Below, in pieces: positions 6,996 to 14,277 of a stretch of 25,266 nucleotides of DNA. The stretch lies in NCBI GenBank assembly GCA_964590945.1, contig CAZPXF010000026.1, positions 1-25,266 of the forward strand, written 5' to 3'. Both the position numbers and the translations under genes were made by a program. This DNA comes from CAZPXF01 sp964590945 (GTDB lineage: Bacteria > Bacillota > Clostridia > Lachnospirales > Lachnospiraceae). Position 1 is the first letter of the stretch. Every line of letters begins with the position of its first letter. A model generated the notes under the pieces. It did no database searches, was not told the DNA's origin, and saw only the letters and a list, made by a program, of their open reading frames with translations.

Positions 6996-8732
6996 TTACC
7001 TTCCGACAAAGACCTCTATCGTCCTTTCATCAACCGTTACCTTTTTTACTCTTTCCAGACATTCCGGCTCGCAGAGGACTCCCTTTTCTGTTGTAAATTC
7101 CCGATACCACTTCTTCGCTTTCTTTAATGTCGGAAGCGCAAATTCATGCTCGTTCCAGTGCATGTTGTAAGCAATATAGATATCATCGTCCTCCATGTAA
7201 GCTCCGCCAAGCAGCATTCCAAGCTGACGGTTCCCCGGATCGCCCGATAACTGCCAGGCAGATTCCCCATGAAATGAAACGTCCGGGTTTCCGGTTCTCT
7301 TCGGATCATTTCCCGTAAGCGGACGGCTGCTCCGAAGCGCCGGATGCTTCTTCCGAAAGGCGATCAGATCTGTTACAAATTGTATCATCTCCTGATTCTT
7401 CGCCGCAAGATTCCAATCTGTCCATCCCAGGGAATTATCCTGACAGTATGCGTTATTATTTCCCTTTTGGGTATTTAAAAATTCATCGCCTGCCAGAATA
7501 CATGGCGCCCCCTGAGCCAGAAGCAGCAGCGCCATTGCGTTCCGCACCTGATTTCTGCGCAGCTTTAAAACGTCCTTTTTCCTTGTCGGCCCCTCAACCC
7601 CACAGTTCCAGCTCAGGTTGTAATCGGAGCCATCCCTGTTGTTCTCTCCGTTTTTCTCATTGTGCTTATTCTCATAGGAAACAAGATCCGCCAATGTAAA
7701 TCCGGACGTCGACGTGATCGTATTATATCTATGGTTACCCGCTGTCCTTGATAACAGGTACCTCGCATCGCCTATGATGCCTTCGTCCCCTTTCAAAAGA
7801 CGGCGCGCCATGTTCTGAAACTCCTCGTCATGCACATAGATCTTGCAATAACGGAGCACCGGATCATCCGCCGCCATAGAAAGCGGCAGAACATATGGAT
7901 TGATCAAAAATCCATCTATATGATATTCCATATGCCAGTATCTGAGAACAGTGATCATATCCTGCGGCAGCGCCTTCCCGTCAAACGGGAAATTCACGAT
8001 CAGCTCCATTCCATTCCTGTGGAGCGTGCGAATAACCGCTTTCAGCTCCCGCGCAGCATCCTTGCTGCTGGAAAACGCACTTTTCGGAGCCATAAACTTC
8101 GCCGCTCCATATCCCCAGTAGTTGGTCTTCCAGTCCTCCTTGCTGCTGGACGGCAAATATCCGGAATCCGGCTTCAGCCACTCTTCAAACTCATAGATCG
8201 GAAGGCAGTGGATCTGATTGATCCCCAAAGCCTTCAGATACGGAAGCTTCTCCAAAAGTCCGGCAAATGTGCCCTTCTTTTTCACACCGGATGCACGGTT
8301 CTTTGTATAGCCGCGCATATGAATACTGTATGCTATAACCTCATTTTCCGGAATGCGAGGAAGGACGTCATCCTCCCAGTCAAACGCAGAATTACGGATC
8401 CTGCCGCGAAGCTCATGGTATTTCAGCTCCTCCTCAGACTGCCAGCCCCTCTTACCGGATATCCCGGTTACAAACGGATCCATCGTCACAATCCCATTGA
8501 TCCTGTAATTATATTCCAGATTCCCGGCTTCCGACTCAGGAAGCGCAATACAATATATACCCTCCGCCATAGGAGCCGGTTTCATCTCCACTTCTTCCAA
8601 AACCTCTCTGCTGTTCTTCCTGTACAGGAGCAGACTGCATTGCACCCCTCTTCCAGCGTCAACAGCAAAGTTAACCATATGATTGTCGATCGTAACGCCA
8701 AGTGGACATGGTTTCCCCAAATAATTTCTCAT
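6996..8732 (-). CDS. GlgX/isoamylase-like GH13 protein lacking the catalytic residues
   Basis: The 578-residue protein has a CBM48-like N-terminal domain (about 5-100, starting GKPCPLGVTIDNHMVNFAV) and a GH13 barrel of the glycogen-debranching GlgX/TreX type (about 125-470). Family landmarks remain: NYWGYG (204-209), DLVSYENKHNEKNGENNRDG (349-368), LAGDEF (413-418) and NNNAYCQDNSLGWTDW (425-440). The four catalytic regions are altered. DxxxNH is replaced by NFPFDG (247-252). The nucleophile motif GFRFD reads GFLIN (274-278). The acid/base strand reads KIYVHD (297-302) with no Glu. The usual AHDGFTL reads STSGFTL (341-347). I infer a non-hydrolytic carbohydrate-binding or regulatory protein. 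The start is ATG 8730-8732 with AAAGGAG upstream; the longer frame to 8864 crosses the promoter. First gene of its operon. Confidence 0.85.
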   Translation of the reverse strand: MRNYLGKPCPLGVTIDNHMVNFAVDAGRGVQCSLLLYRKNSREVLEEVEMKPAPMAEGIYCIALPESEAGNLEYNYRINGIVTMDPFVTGISGKRGWQSEEELKYHELRGRIRNSAFDWEDDVLPRIPENEVIAYSIHMRGYTKNRASGVKKKGTFAGLLEKLPYLKALGINQIHCLPIYEFEEWLKPDSGYLPSSSKEDWKTNYWGYGAAKFMAPKSAFSSSKDAARELKAVIRTLHRNGMELIVNFPFDGKALPQDMITVLRYWHMEYHIDGFLINPYVLPLSMAADDPVLRYCKIYVHDEEFQNMARRLLKGDEGIIGDARYLLSRTAGNHRYNTITSTSGFTLADLVSYENKHNEKNGENNRDGSDYNLSWNCGVEGPTRKKDVLKLRRNQVRNAMALLLLAQGAPCILAGDEFLNTQKGNNNAYCQDNSLGWTDWNLAAKNQEMIQFVTDLIAFRKKHPALRSSRPLTGNDPKRTGNPDVSFHGESAWQLSGDPGNRQLGMLLGGAYMEDDDIYIAYNMHWNEHEFALPTLKKAKKWYREFTTEKGVLCEPECLERVKKVTVDERTIEVFVGR

Positions 8733-8804
8733 TTCATCTGCTCCTTTCCCCCCACGCAAGTACAATGCATGTTTTGTATAAATTGATTGGAATGTATTAA
8801 TTTC

Positions 8805-8833
8805 ATTATATCTTGTATAGCTGTATGGGTCAA
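8805..8833 (-). promoter_or_regulatory. Promoter of the GH13-TraX-DUF5662 operon
   Basis: Read on the minus strand, TTGACC (8828-8833), a 17-base spacer and TATAAT (8805-8810) form a near-consensus sigma-A promoter. Transcription would start near 8798, leaving about 65 bases of leader before the ATG at 8732. This placement also rules out the longer upstream reading of the GH13-like gene. Confidence 0.75.
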
Positions 8834-8852
8834 ACAGTTTTCGATCATCTGG

Positions 8853-8881
8853 TTGCAAAAACATATCGTTTCTGATAAAGT
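8853..8881 (+). promoter_or_regulatory. Possible DUF1292 promoter
   Basis: TTGCAA (8853-8858), a 17-base spacer and TAAAGT (8876-8881) lie about 30 bases before the DUF1292 ATG. The match is moderate. It is back to back with the GH13 operon promoter, with the two -35 boxes about 20 bases apart. Confidence 0.45.
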
Positions 8882-8912
8882 GTTAATAGCTTGAATAAGG
8901 AGACTTCTGCCA

Positions 8913-9188
8913 ATGAAAAGAGAAAATGATATATCCATTGTTACATTAGATACGGATGACGGTGCGCTGGACTTCCGCATCCTTACTATTTTCGATGCGG
9001 ACAGGCAGGATTACATCGTGCTTCAGCCAATGGAGGATGTCAATGACGCCTGCACCACGGACGACATTTTTATTTACCGCTATGTGCTTGATAAGGATGG
9101 GGAGCCATCCATCGAAAATATCGAGGATGAAGATGAATGGGATATGGTCAGCGACTATTTCGAGTCCCTGTATTCCGAGAGCGAATAA
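8913..9188 (+). CDS. DUF1292 family small acidic protein
   Basis: The 91-residue acidic cytoplasmic protein matches the DUF1292 pattern: a short beta-rich core (ISIVTLDTDDG, FRILTIFDADRQDYIVLQP, DIFIYRYVLD) followed by an acidic helical tail with many Glu and Asp. Function is unknown in the family. AAGGAGA lies about 10 bases before the ATG and a possible promoter precedes it, so it is probably a single-gene unit. Its last 34 bases overlap, tail to tail, the end of the helicase gene on the other strand. Confidence 0.87.
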   Translation: MKRENDISIVTLDTDDGALDFRILTIFDADRQDYIVLQPMEDVNDACTTDDIFIYRYVLDKDGEPSIENIEDEDEWDMVSDYFESLYSESE

Positions 9189-10909
9189 AGCTTCATTTCT
9201 GACAGAAAACGGGAGGGTTTTGCAGCCTTTCCGTTTCTTTCTTCTGTAAAGGAAAGAAACGCGCGGCGTTTTGTCCTCGTGACCGCCACATAGAGGAGCC
9301 GCCGCTCCTCCTCCAGAGGTTCGCCTGTATCCGCCCCTGCATTCGGCATAGTTCCCTCGTTGATCCCCATGATAAACACATACGGGAATTCCAGTCCCTT
9401 GGAGCCGTGGATCGTAAGAAGCCGGATCGCATCCCCCTTTTCCTCCACCGGCCTGCTTTCGTTTTCCATACGCTGTTCCTTTTCCCAGCTTTCCATATCC
9501 GGATATCGTTTTGCGCGTTCCAGGATCTCATCCAGAACCTTGTACAGATCTCTCAAAGAGATCTTCCGTTCCTTCGCATAGCGCTTCAAGTAAGCGATAT
9601 ACCCTGTTTTCCTGCAAATGTACTGCAATGCTGCATACATTGACATTCCTGATATGATTTCCAGTTCCTCCTGAAGCTTCCTTATCTCCTCCCTGGGTTC
9701 CTTTTGAAAGCCGTACCAGGAGCACATCCTCTCAAAGCTTACCTGCTCATCTTCCAGACACCCTGTTAAAAGATACCGCTGCGGACAATTCAATATCCGA
9801 AGAAAGTATTTCCGCTCGCGATTGCCGGAGGCAGCCTTTATGTATGACCAGAGATCACGAAAAATAAAATGATCGTATATACGCCTTGCCTGATCCGGAA
9901 AGGAAACCGGAAGCTGCTTTTCCATGCAGACATCCTTCATTCTCCGCAGGTCTTCTCTTACCCTTGCAATTACCGCGATTTCCCGCAGGGGCACGCCCTG
10001 CGATTTCAGACTTTGAATTTCCGAAACGATCCCTTCGCATTCTGCGGCAGGATTCTCGTATTTTTGCAATGTCAGTGATGCTCCTGCAAAGACCGTTTCT
10101 TTCAATCCCGCTGCAGAAAGCTCAGGCGCGCGCTCCTTCTCCTCAGACGAACGAAGCCTTTTCGGATAGCGTCTTGCATTGTGCCGGATCAGCCTTCCGG
10201 ACAGGCGAACGATCTCCTCCGGACAACGATAATTGACATTCAAATGCAGGATCCGGATGGCCGGATAGTCCTCCCGAAGCCTCAGCATGATCTCCGGGCT
10301 TGCTCCACGGAATCCATAAATCGACTGATCGTCATCCCCAACAGCAAACATATTCTGTTCTTTCCCTTCCAAAAGCCGCAGGATCTGATATTGAAGCTCT
10401 GATATATCCTGAAATTCATCCACCATAATATATGTGTATCTCTTCTGTATCTCTTCCAGAATCCCTTTTTCTTTTGTAAGAAGCTTCATGCACTCCTTTT
10501 CCATGTCCGGATAGTCCAGTTTCCCCTCCGCTTCCTTCCATTCCTGATAGGCTTCCTCTCCCCGCCTTCTCTCCTGAAAATGCAGATAGTCGTTTTGCTG
10601 CACGACATCTGCGGCAGCAAACTCTCCATACTGCCGGAGAATCTTAAAAAAGAAGCTATGGAATGTGCCGAAGAAAATATCCTGTGACTGTTCTCCCATC
10701 AGCATTTCGCAGCGTCCCTTCATCTCAAGGGCAGACGCCCGGGAAAATGTGAGCATCAAAACAGATCCCGGCCTGACGCCGCAGCTTTTCGTGAGATATT
10801 CAATTCTACGAATCAAGGTGAATGTTTTCCCGGAGCCGGGCCCGGCAAGCAAGAGACATGGGCCTTTGTGATGCATGACAGCCAGACGCTGTTCCTGATT
10901 CAGATGCAT
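9155..10909 (-). CDS. Short UvrD/PcrA/Rep-type superfamily 1A DNA helicase
   Basis: This ATP-driven 3'-5' DNA translocase has 584 residues, against roughly 650-750 for PcrA, UvrD or Rep. All core SF1A motifs are visible: Walker A AGPGSGKT (22-29), motif Ia LTFSRASALEMKGR, Walker B VDEFQD (163-168), motif III GDDDQSIYGFRG (191-202), motif IV NVNYRCPEEI, motif V TIHGSKGLEF (from about 499) and motif VI LYVAVTRTKR (from about 539). Little follows motif VI, so the long C-terminal tail that binds partners such as RNA polymerase in PcrA is missing, and the 1B/2B inserts look compact. It is probably an accessory paralogue rather than the housekeeping PcrA, which is an inference. The ATG follows AAGGAGAGAAAGG. 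It lies downstream of gltX across a hairpin. Confidence 0.92.
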   Translation of the reverse strand: MHLNQEQRLAVMHHKGPCLLLAGPGSGKTFTLIRRIEYLTKSCGVRPGSVLMLTFSRASALEMKGRCEMLMGEQSQDIFFGTFHSFFFKILRQYGEFAAADVVQQNDYLHFQERRRGEEAYQEWKEAEGKLDYPDMEKECMKLLTKEKGILEEIQKRYTYIMVDEFQDISELQYQILRLLEGKEQNMFAVGDDDQSIYGFRGASPEIMLRLREDYPAIRILHLNVNYRCPEEIVRLSGRLIRHNARRYPKRLRSSEEKERAPELSAAGLKETVFAGASLTLQKYENPAAECEGIVSEIQSLKSQGVPLREIAVIARVREDLRRMKDVCMEKQLPVSFPDQARRIYDHFIFRDLWSYIKAASGNRERKYFLRILNCPQRYLLTGCLEDEQVSFERMCSWYGFQKEPREEIRKLQEELEIISGMSMYAALQYICRKTGYIAYLKRYAKERKISLRDLYKVLDEILERAKRYPDMESWEKEQRMENESRPVEEKGDAIRLLTIHGSKGLEFPYVFIMGINEGTMPNAGADTGEPLEEERRLLYVAVTRTKRRAFLSFTEERNGKAAKPSRFLSEMKLYSLSEYRDSK

Positions 10910-10940
10910 CCTTTCTCTCCTTTATCAGATCATATGATGA

Positions 10941-10994
10941 ACTTTCAAAGTCATACCGCTCGCCTGCAGATAAGAACAGTATAACTTTGAAAGT
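10941..10994 (-). other. 18-bp stem-loop between gltX and the helicase gene
   Basis: On the minus strand the arm ACTTTCAAAGTTATACTG (10994-10977) can pair with CGGTATGACTTTGAAAGT (10958-10941) along all 18 positions, counting two G-U wobbles, around an 18-base loop. The first 11 positions are an exact inverted repeat, and each arm also contains the near-palindrome ACTTTSAAAGT. No T-run follows, so it may stall or process the transcript, or be a protein site, rather than act as a simple terminator of gltX. Confidence 0.55.
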
Positions 10995-11004
10995 CTGTAA
11001 CAGA

Positions 11005-12465
11005 TTATTGATCCAGCAATTCAATTCCTCTGCGGATACGTTTCAAAGATTCTTCTTTTCCAAGAACCTCCATAAGTTCTGTCGCTCCGCCCGGAGTATT
11101 CTGCTTTCCGGACACAGCCGTACGGATCGGCCACATAACGAAACCAACCTTATACTCCTTTTCGGCTGCAAATTCCTTCAGCGCAGCAAAGAGAGCATCG
11201 TTGCTGAAATCATCCTGTGCCTCAAGCACCGGAAGCACCTCCCTCAGAAGTGCGAGCGATTTCTCTTCATTGGTCTTCATTTTCTTATGGCAGTACATCG
11301 ACGTATCATATTCCGGAAGCTCTTCAAAGAAGTCGATATGCTCCTCGATGTCCAGGAAAGTCTCAATTCTTGTTTTCACAAGACGTGCAATCTTCCGGCA
11401 ATCCAGATCTTTCGTGATGACTTTTCGGATATATGGCTCTGCAAGCTCATAAAACTTCTCATCATCCATCTTCTTCAGATATTCGCCGTTCATCCAGCGC
11501 ATTTTGGTCATGTCGAAGACAGCCGGGGATTTGTTTATACGTCTGTAATCGAACGCCTCAACAAGCTCTTCAAGACTCATGATCTCATTGTTATCCGCCG
11601 GACTCCAGCCGAGCAATGCCACAAAATTGATCACGGCTTCCGTGATAAATCCCTGCCCGATCAGATCTTCGTAGGAGGAATGCCCGCTTCTCTTGGACAG
11701 TTTCTGATGCTCCTCATTCGTGATCAGCGGACAATGCACATAGGTCGGAATCTCCCAGCCAAAAGCCTCGTAAAGACGGTTGTACTTCGGCGCAGAAGAC
11801 AGATACTCATTCCCGCGCACGACATGCGTGATCCCCTGCAGATGGTCGTCGACAACATTTGCAAAATTATAGGTTGGAAATCCGTCCGACTTGATCAGGA
11901 TCATGTCATCCAGCTCTTCGTTCGGAACCTCAATATCTCCATAGATCTCATCATGAAAGCAGGTCGTTCCCTCCGTTGGCATATTGATACGGATAACATA
12001 CGGCTTTCCAGCCGCAAGATTCGCCTCAACCTCTTCTTTACTCAGCGACAGACAGTGCTTGTCATACTGCACGATGTTCTCCCCGGAATTTTCAGAAACA
12101 ATATGGCGGAGCGATTCCAGCCTCTCTTTGTCACAGAAACAATAATATGCATTCCCCGTCTCGATCAGCTTCTTTGCATATTCCAGATACAAACCGGATG
12201 CATTTCTCTCGCTCTGTACATACGGGCCGTAATCACCTCCGATGTCCGGCCCCTCGTCATGAATCAATCCTGTCTTTTTCAAAGTTCTGTAAATAATATC
12301 TACAGCGCCTTCTACATAACGCTCCTGATCCGTGTCTTCGATACGAAGAATAAAATCGCCGCCCTCATGCTTAGCAATCAGATATGCATAAAGAGCCGTC
12401 CTGAGATTCCCCACATGCATACGTCCGGTCGGACTTGGCGCAAAACGTGTTCTAATCCTACTCAT
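11005..12465 (-). CDS. gltX: Glutamyl-tRNA synthetase
   Basis: This class I synthetase charges tRNA-Glu (and possibly tRNA-Gln for later amidation). At 486 residues it has the usual length. The HIGH-type motif is HVGN at 17-20 in the opening RFAPSPTGRMHVGN, and the KMSKS-type motif is KLSKR at 255-259. C109, C111, H137 and C138 resemble the zinc cluster of some bacterial enzymes. The C-terminal half is the helical anticodon-binding domain. The ATG follows GAAGGAG and is 17 bases from the acpP stop, so the two genes are co-transcribed. No T-box-like leader is visible. Confidence 0.97.
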   Translation of the reverse strand: MSRIRTRFAPSPTGRMHVGNLRTALYAYLIAKHEGGDFILRIEDTDQERYVEGAVDIIYRTLKKTGLIHDEGPDIGGDYGPYVQSERNASGLYLEYAKKLIETGNAYYCFCDKERLESLRHIVSENSGENIVQYDKHCLSLSKEEVEANLAAGKPYVIRINMPTEGTTCFHDEIYGDIEVPNEELDDMILIKSDGFPTYNFANVVDDHLQGITHVVRGNEYLSSAPKYNRLYEAFGWEIPTYVHCPLITNEEHQKLSKRSGHSSYEDLIGQGFITEAVINFVALLGWSPADNNEIMSLEELVEAFDYRRINKSPAVFDMTKMRWMNGEYLKKMDDEKFYELAEPYIRKVITKDLDCRKIARLVKTRIETFLDIEEHIDFFEELPEYDTSMYCHKKMKTNEEKSLALLREVLPVLEAQDDFSNDALFAALKEFAAEKEYKVGFVMWPIRTAVSGKQNTPGGATELMEVLGKEESLKRIRRGIELLDQ

Positions 12466-12482
12466 AAAAGCTACTCCTTCAG

Positions 12483-12713
12483 TTACTCGATTCCTTTTGT
12501 TCTGAGATATTCTACAAAATCTCCTACTGTACCGATGCTCTCAAGCTCGTCCGTAGGAATCTCAATCCCATATTCATCTTCAAAAGCCATCACAAGCTCA
12601 TAAAGATCCAAAGAATCGGCGTCCAGATCATCCTTGAAAGAAGAACCCATGGTAATGCTATCCTCGTTCAGGCATAACTGTTCTGCGAGCATTTCTCTTA
12701 TTTTCTCAAACAT
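12483..12713 (-). CDS. acpP: Acyl carrier protein
   Basis: The 76-residue acidic protein carries fatty acyl chains on a 4'-phosphopantetheine attached to Ser34 in the DADSLDLYEL motif. The helical profile, with FEKIREMLAEQL at the start and DEYGIEIPTDEL in the middle, is typical of type II fatty acid synthase ACPs. AAGGAGA precedes the ATG. No other fatty acid genes are nearby; it is paired with gltX, which is unusual. It could serve fatty acid synthesis or a dedicated acyl-transfer pathway. The 113 bases upstream, back to purB, contain a TTGCCA but no convincing -10 box. Confidence 0.93.
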   Translation of the reverse strand: MFEKIREMLAEQLCLNEDSITMGSSFKDDLDADSLDLYELVMAFEDEYGIEIPTDELESIGTVGDFVEYLRTKGIE

Positions 12714-12826
12714 ATTATTTCTCTCCTTTAATATATAATTCTAAAAGTCCTCTGCATGGCAAAGCACATTTTATTCTGTTTTACGGATGGATCCATTTCC
12801 TGAAAGCTGAAAATATCACGGATCAT

Positions 12827-14257
12827 TTATACATTGATAACAGCTTTCACGCCAAGCAGCTCTTTGTTTTCCTCAAGCTTTGGCGATACAACATTTTTCA
12901 GGAATGCATCCACCTGTTCTTTGGAGCGTCCGACATATCTGGAAGGATCCATTGTCTTTTTCAGATCCTCAAGCGACATTCCAAATGCCGGATCTGCCGC
13001 GATCAGTTCAAGCAGATTGTTGTCCCGTCCAAATTCCTTCACATTGCGTCCCGCCTCCATCGAGAGCTCGCGGATTCTCTCATGAAGCTCCTGGCGGTCC
13101 CCGCCTGCCTTCACAGCATCCATCATGATGTTTTCAGTCGCCATAAACGGAAGCTCGGACATCAGTCTCTTTTCGATAACTTTTGGATATACGACAAGTC
13201 CGTCCACAACATTCAGGCAAAGATCCAGGATTCCATCGATCGCAAGGAACCCCTCCGGGATGCTCAGACGCTTATTTGCAGAATCATCCAAAGTCCTCTC
13301 AAACCACTGTGTCGCAGATGTGATCGCCGGATTCAGCGCATCGATCATCACATATCGGGACAAAGAAGCAATTCTTTCGCTTCGCATAGGATTTCTCTTA
13401 TATGCCATCGCAGAAGAACCGATCTGCGTCTTCTCAAACGGTTCCTCCACTTCCTTCAAATGCTGAAGGAGGCGGATATCATTGGACATCTTATGTGCAC
13501 TCGCCGCGATTCCAGCAAGCACGTTCAGCACACGGGTATCCACCTTGCGGGAATAGGTCTGTCCGGACACCGGATAGCACGCCTCAAATCCCATCTTCTG
13601 TGCGATCATAGGATCGATCTTGTCGATCGTCTCCTGATCCCCGTCAAAAAGCTCCAGAAAACTTGCCTGCGTTCCGGTTGTTCCCTTGGAGCCGAGAAGC
13701 TTCAATGTACCAAGTACATACTCCAAATCCTCAAGATCCATCAGAAATTCCTGAAGCCAGAGCGTCGCCCTCTTGCCGACTGTCGTCGGCTGCGCCGGCT
13801 GGAAATGTGTAAATGCCAGCGTCGGCTGCGCTTTATATTTATCAGCAAAGCCGGAAAGCTCTGAAATGACGTTGACCAGCTTCTTCTTAACAAGCTTAAG
13901 CGCCTCCGCCATCAGAATAATGTCCGTATTATCCCCTACATAACAGGAGGTTGCCCCAAGATGGATGATTCCCTTTGCCTTTGGACATTGAAGTCCATAC
14001 GCATAGACATGCGCCATAACGTCGTGGCGGACGATCTTCTCACGCGCCTTTGCATCCTCATAGTTGATATCATCCGCATGGCTCTTCAGCTCTTCAATCT
14101 GTTCATCCGTGATATTCAGTCCAAGTTCCTTCTCTGTCTCCGCAAGCGCGATCCACAGCTTTCTCCATGTCCGGAATTTCATATCCGGCGAGAAAATATA
14201 CTGCATCTCTTTGCTTGCATATCTCTCTGATAATGGGCTTTGATATCTGTCGTTCAA
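12827..14257 (-). CDS. purB: Adenylosuccinate lyase
   Basis: PurB splits SAICAR and adenylosuccinate, releasing fumarate, in purine synthesis. Features of the fumarase/aspartase superfamily are clear: TSCYVGDNTD, THFQPAQPTTVGKRA and the signature GSSAMAYKRNP. Length is about 476 residues. Two ATGs lie upstream in frame: 14281, which overlaps the purF stop as ATGA but has no SD site, and 14272, whose AGG is too close. The TTG at 14255-14257 has GGAGGAG 6 bases upstream and yields the common N-terminus NDRYQSPLSERYASKEM, so I prefer it. If the first ATG is used the gene ends at 14281. It follows purF directly and is translated with it. Confidence 0.95.
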   Translation of the reverse strand: MNDRYQSPLSERYASKEMQYIFSPDMKFRTWRKLWIALAETEKELGLNITDEQIEELKSHADDINYEDAKAREKIVRHDVMAHVYAYGLQCPKAKGIIHLGATSCYVGDNTDIILMAEALKLVKKKLVNVISELSGFADKYKAQPTLAFTHFQPAQPTTVGKRATLWLQEFLMDLEDLEYVLGTLKLLGSKGTTGTQASFLELFDGDQETIDKIDPMIAQKMGFEACYPVSGQTYSRKVDTRVLNVLAGIAASAHKMSNDIRLLQHLKEVEEPFEKTQIGSSAMAYKRNPMRSERIASLSRYVMIDALNPAITSATQWFERTLDDSANKRLSIPEGFLAIDGILDLCLNVVDGLVVYPKVIEKRLMSELPFMATENIMMDAVKAGGDRQELHERIRELSMEAGRNVKEFGRDNNLLELIAADPAFGMSLEDLKKTMDPSRYVGRSKEQVDAFLKNVVSPKLEENKELLGVKAVINV

Positions 14258-14277
14258 AATCTTCTCCTCCATTTTCC

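Noticed and set aside
7830..8786. 318-codon open frame on the plus strand
   Set aside because: It lies antisense to the GH13-like gene, which has clear family motifs, and it shows no protein-like motif or start signal.
8733..8864. 44-codon extension of the GH13-like gene
   Set aside because: It crosses the predicted promoter and transcription start, and the CBM48-like domain begins right after the ATG at 8732.
10987..12603. 538-codon open frame on the plus strand
   Set aside because: It is antisense to gltX and acpP, has no ribosome site or recognisable domain, and its cysteine/histidine/arginine-rich product is typical of a shadow frame of a real gene.
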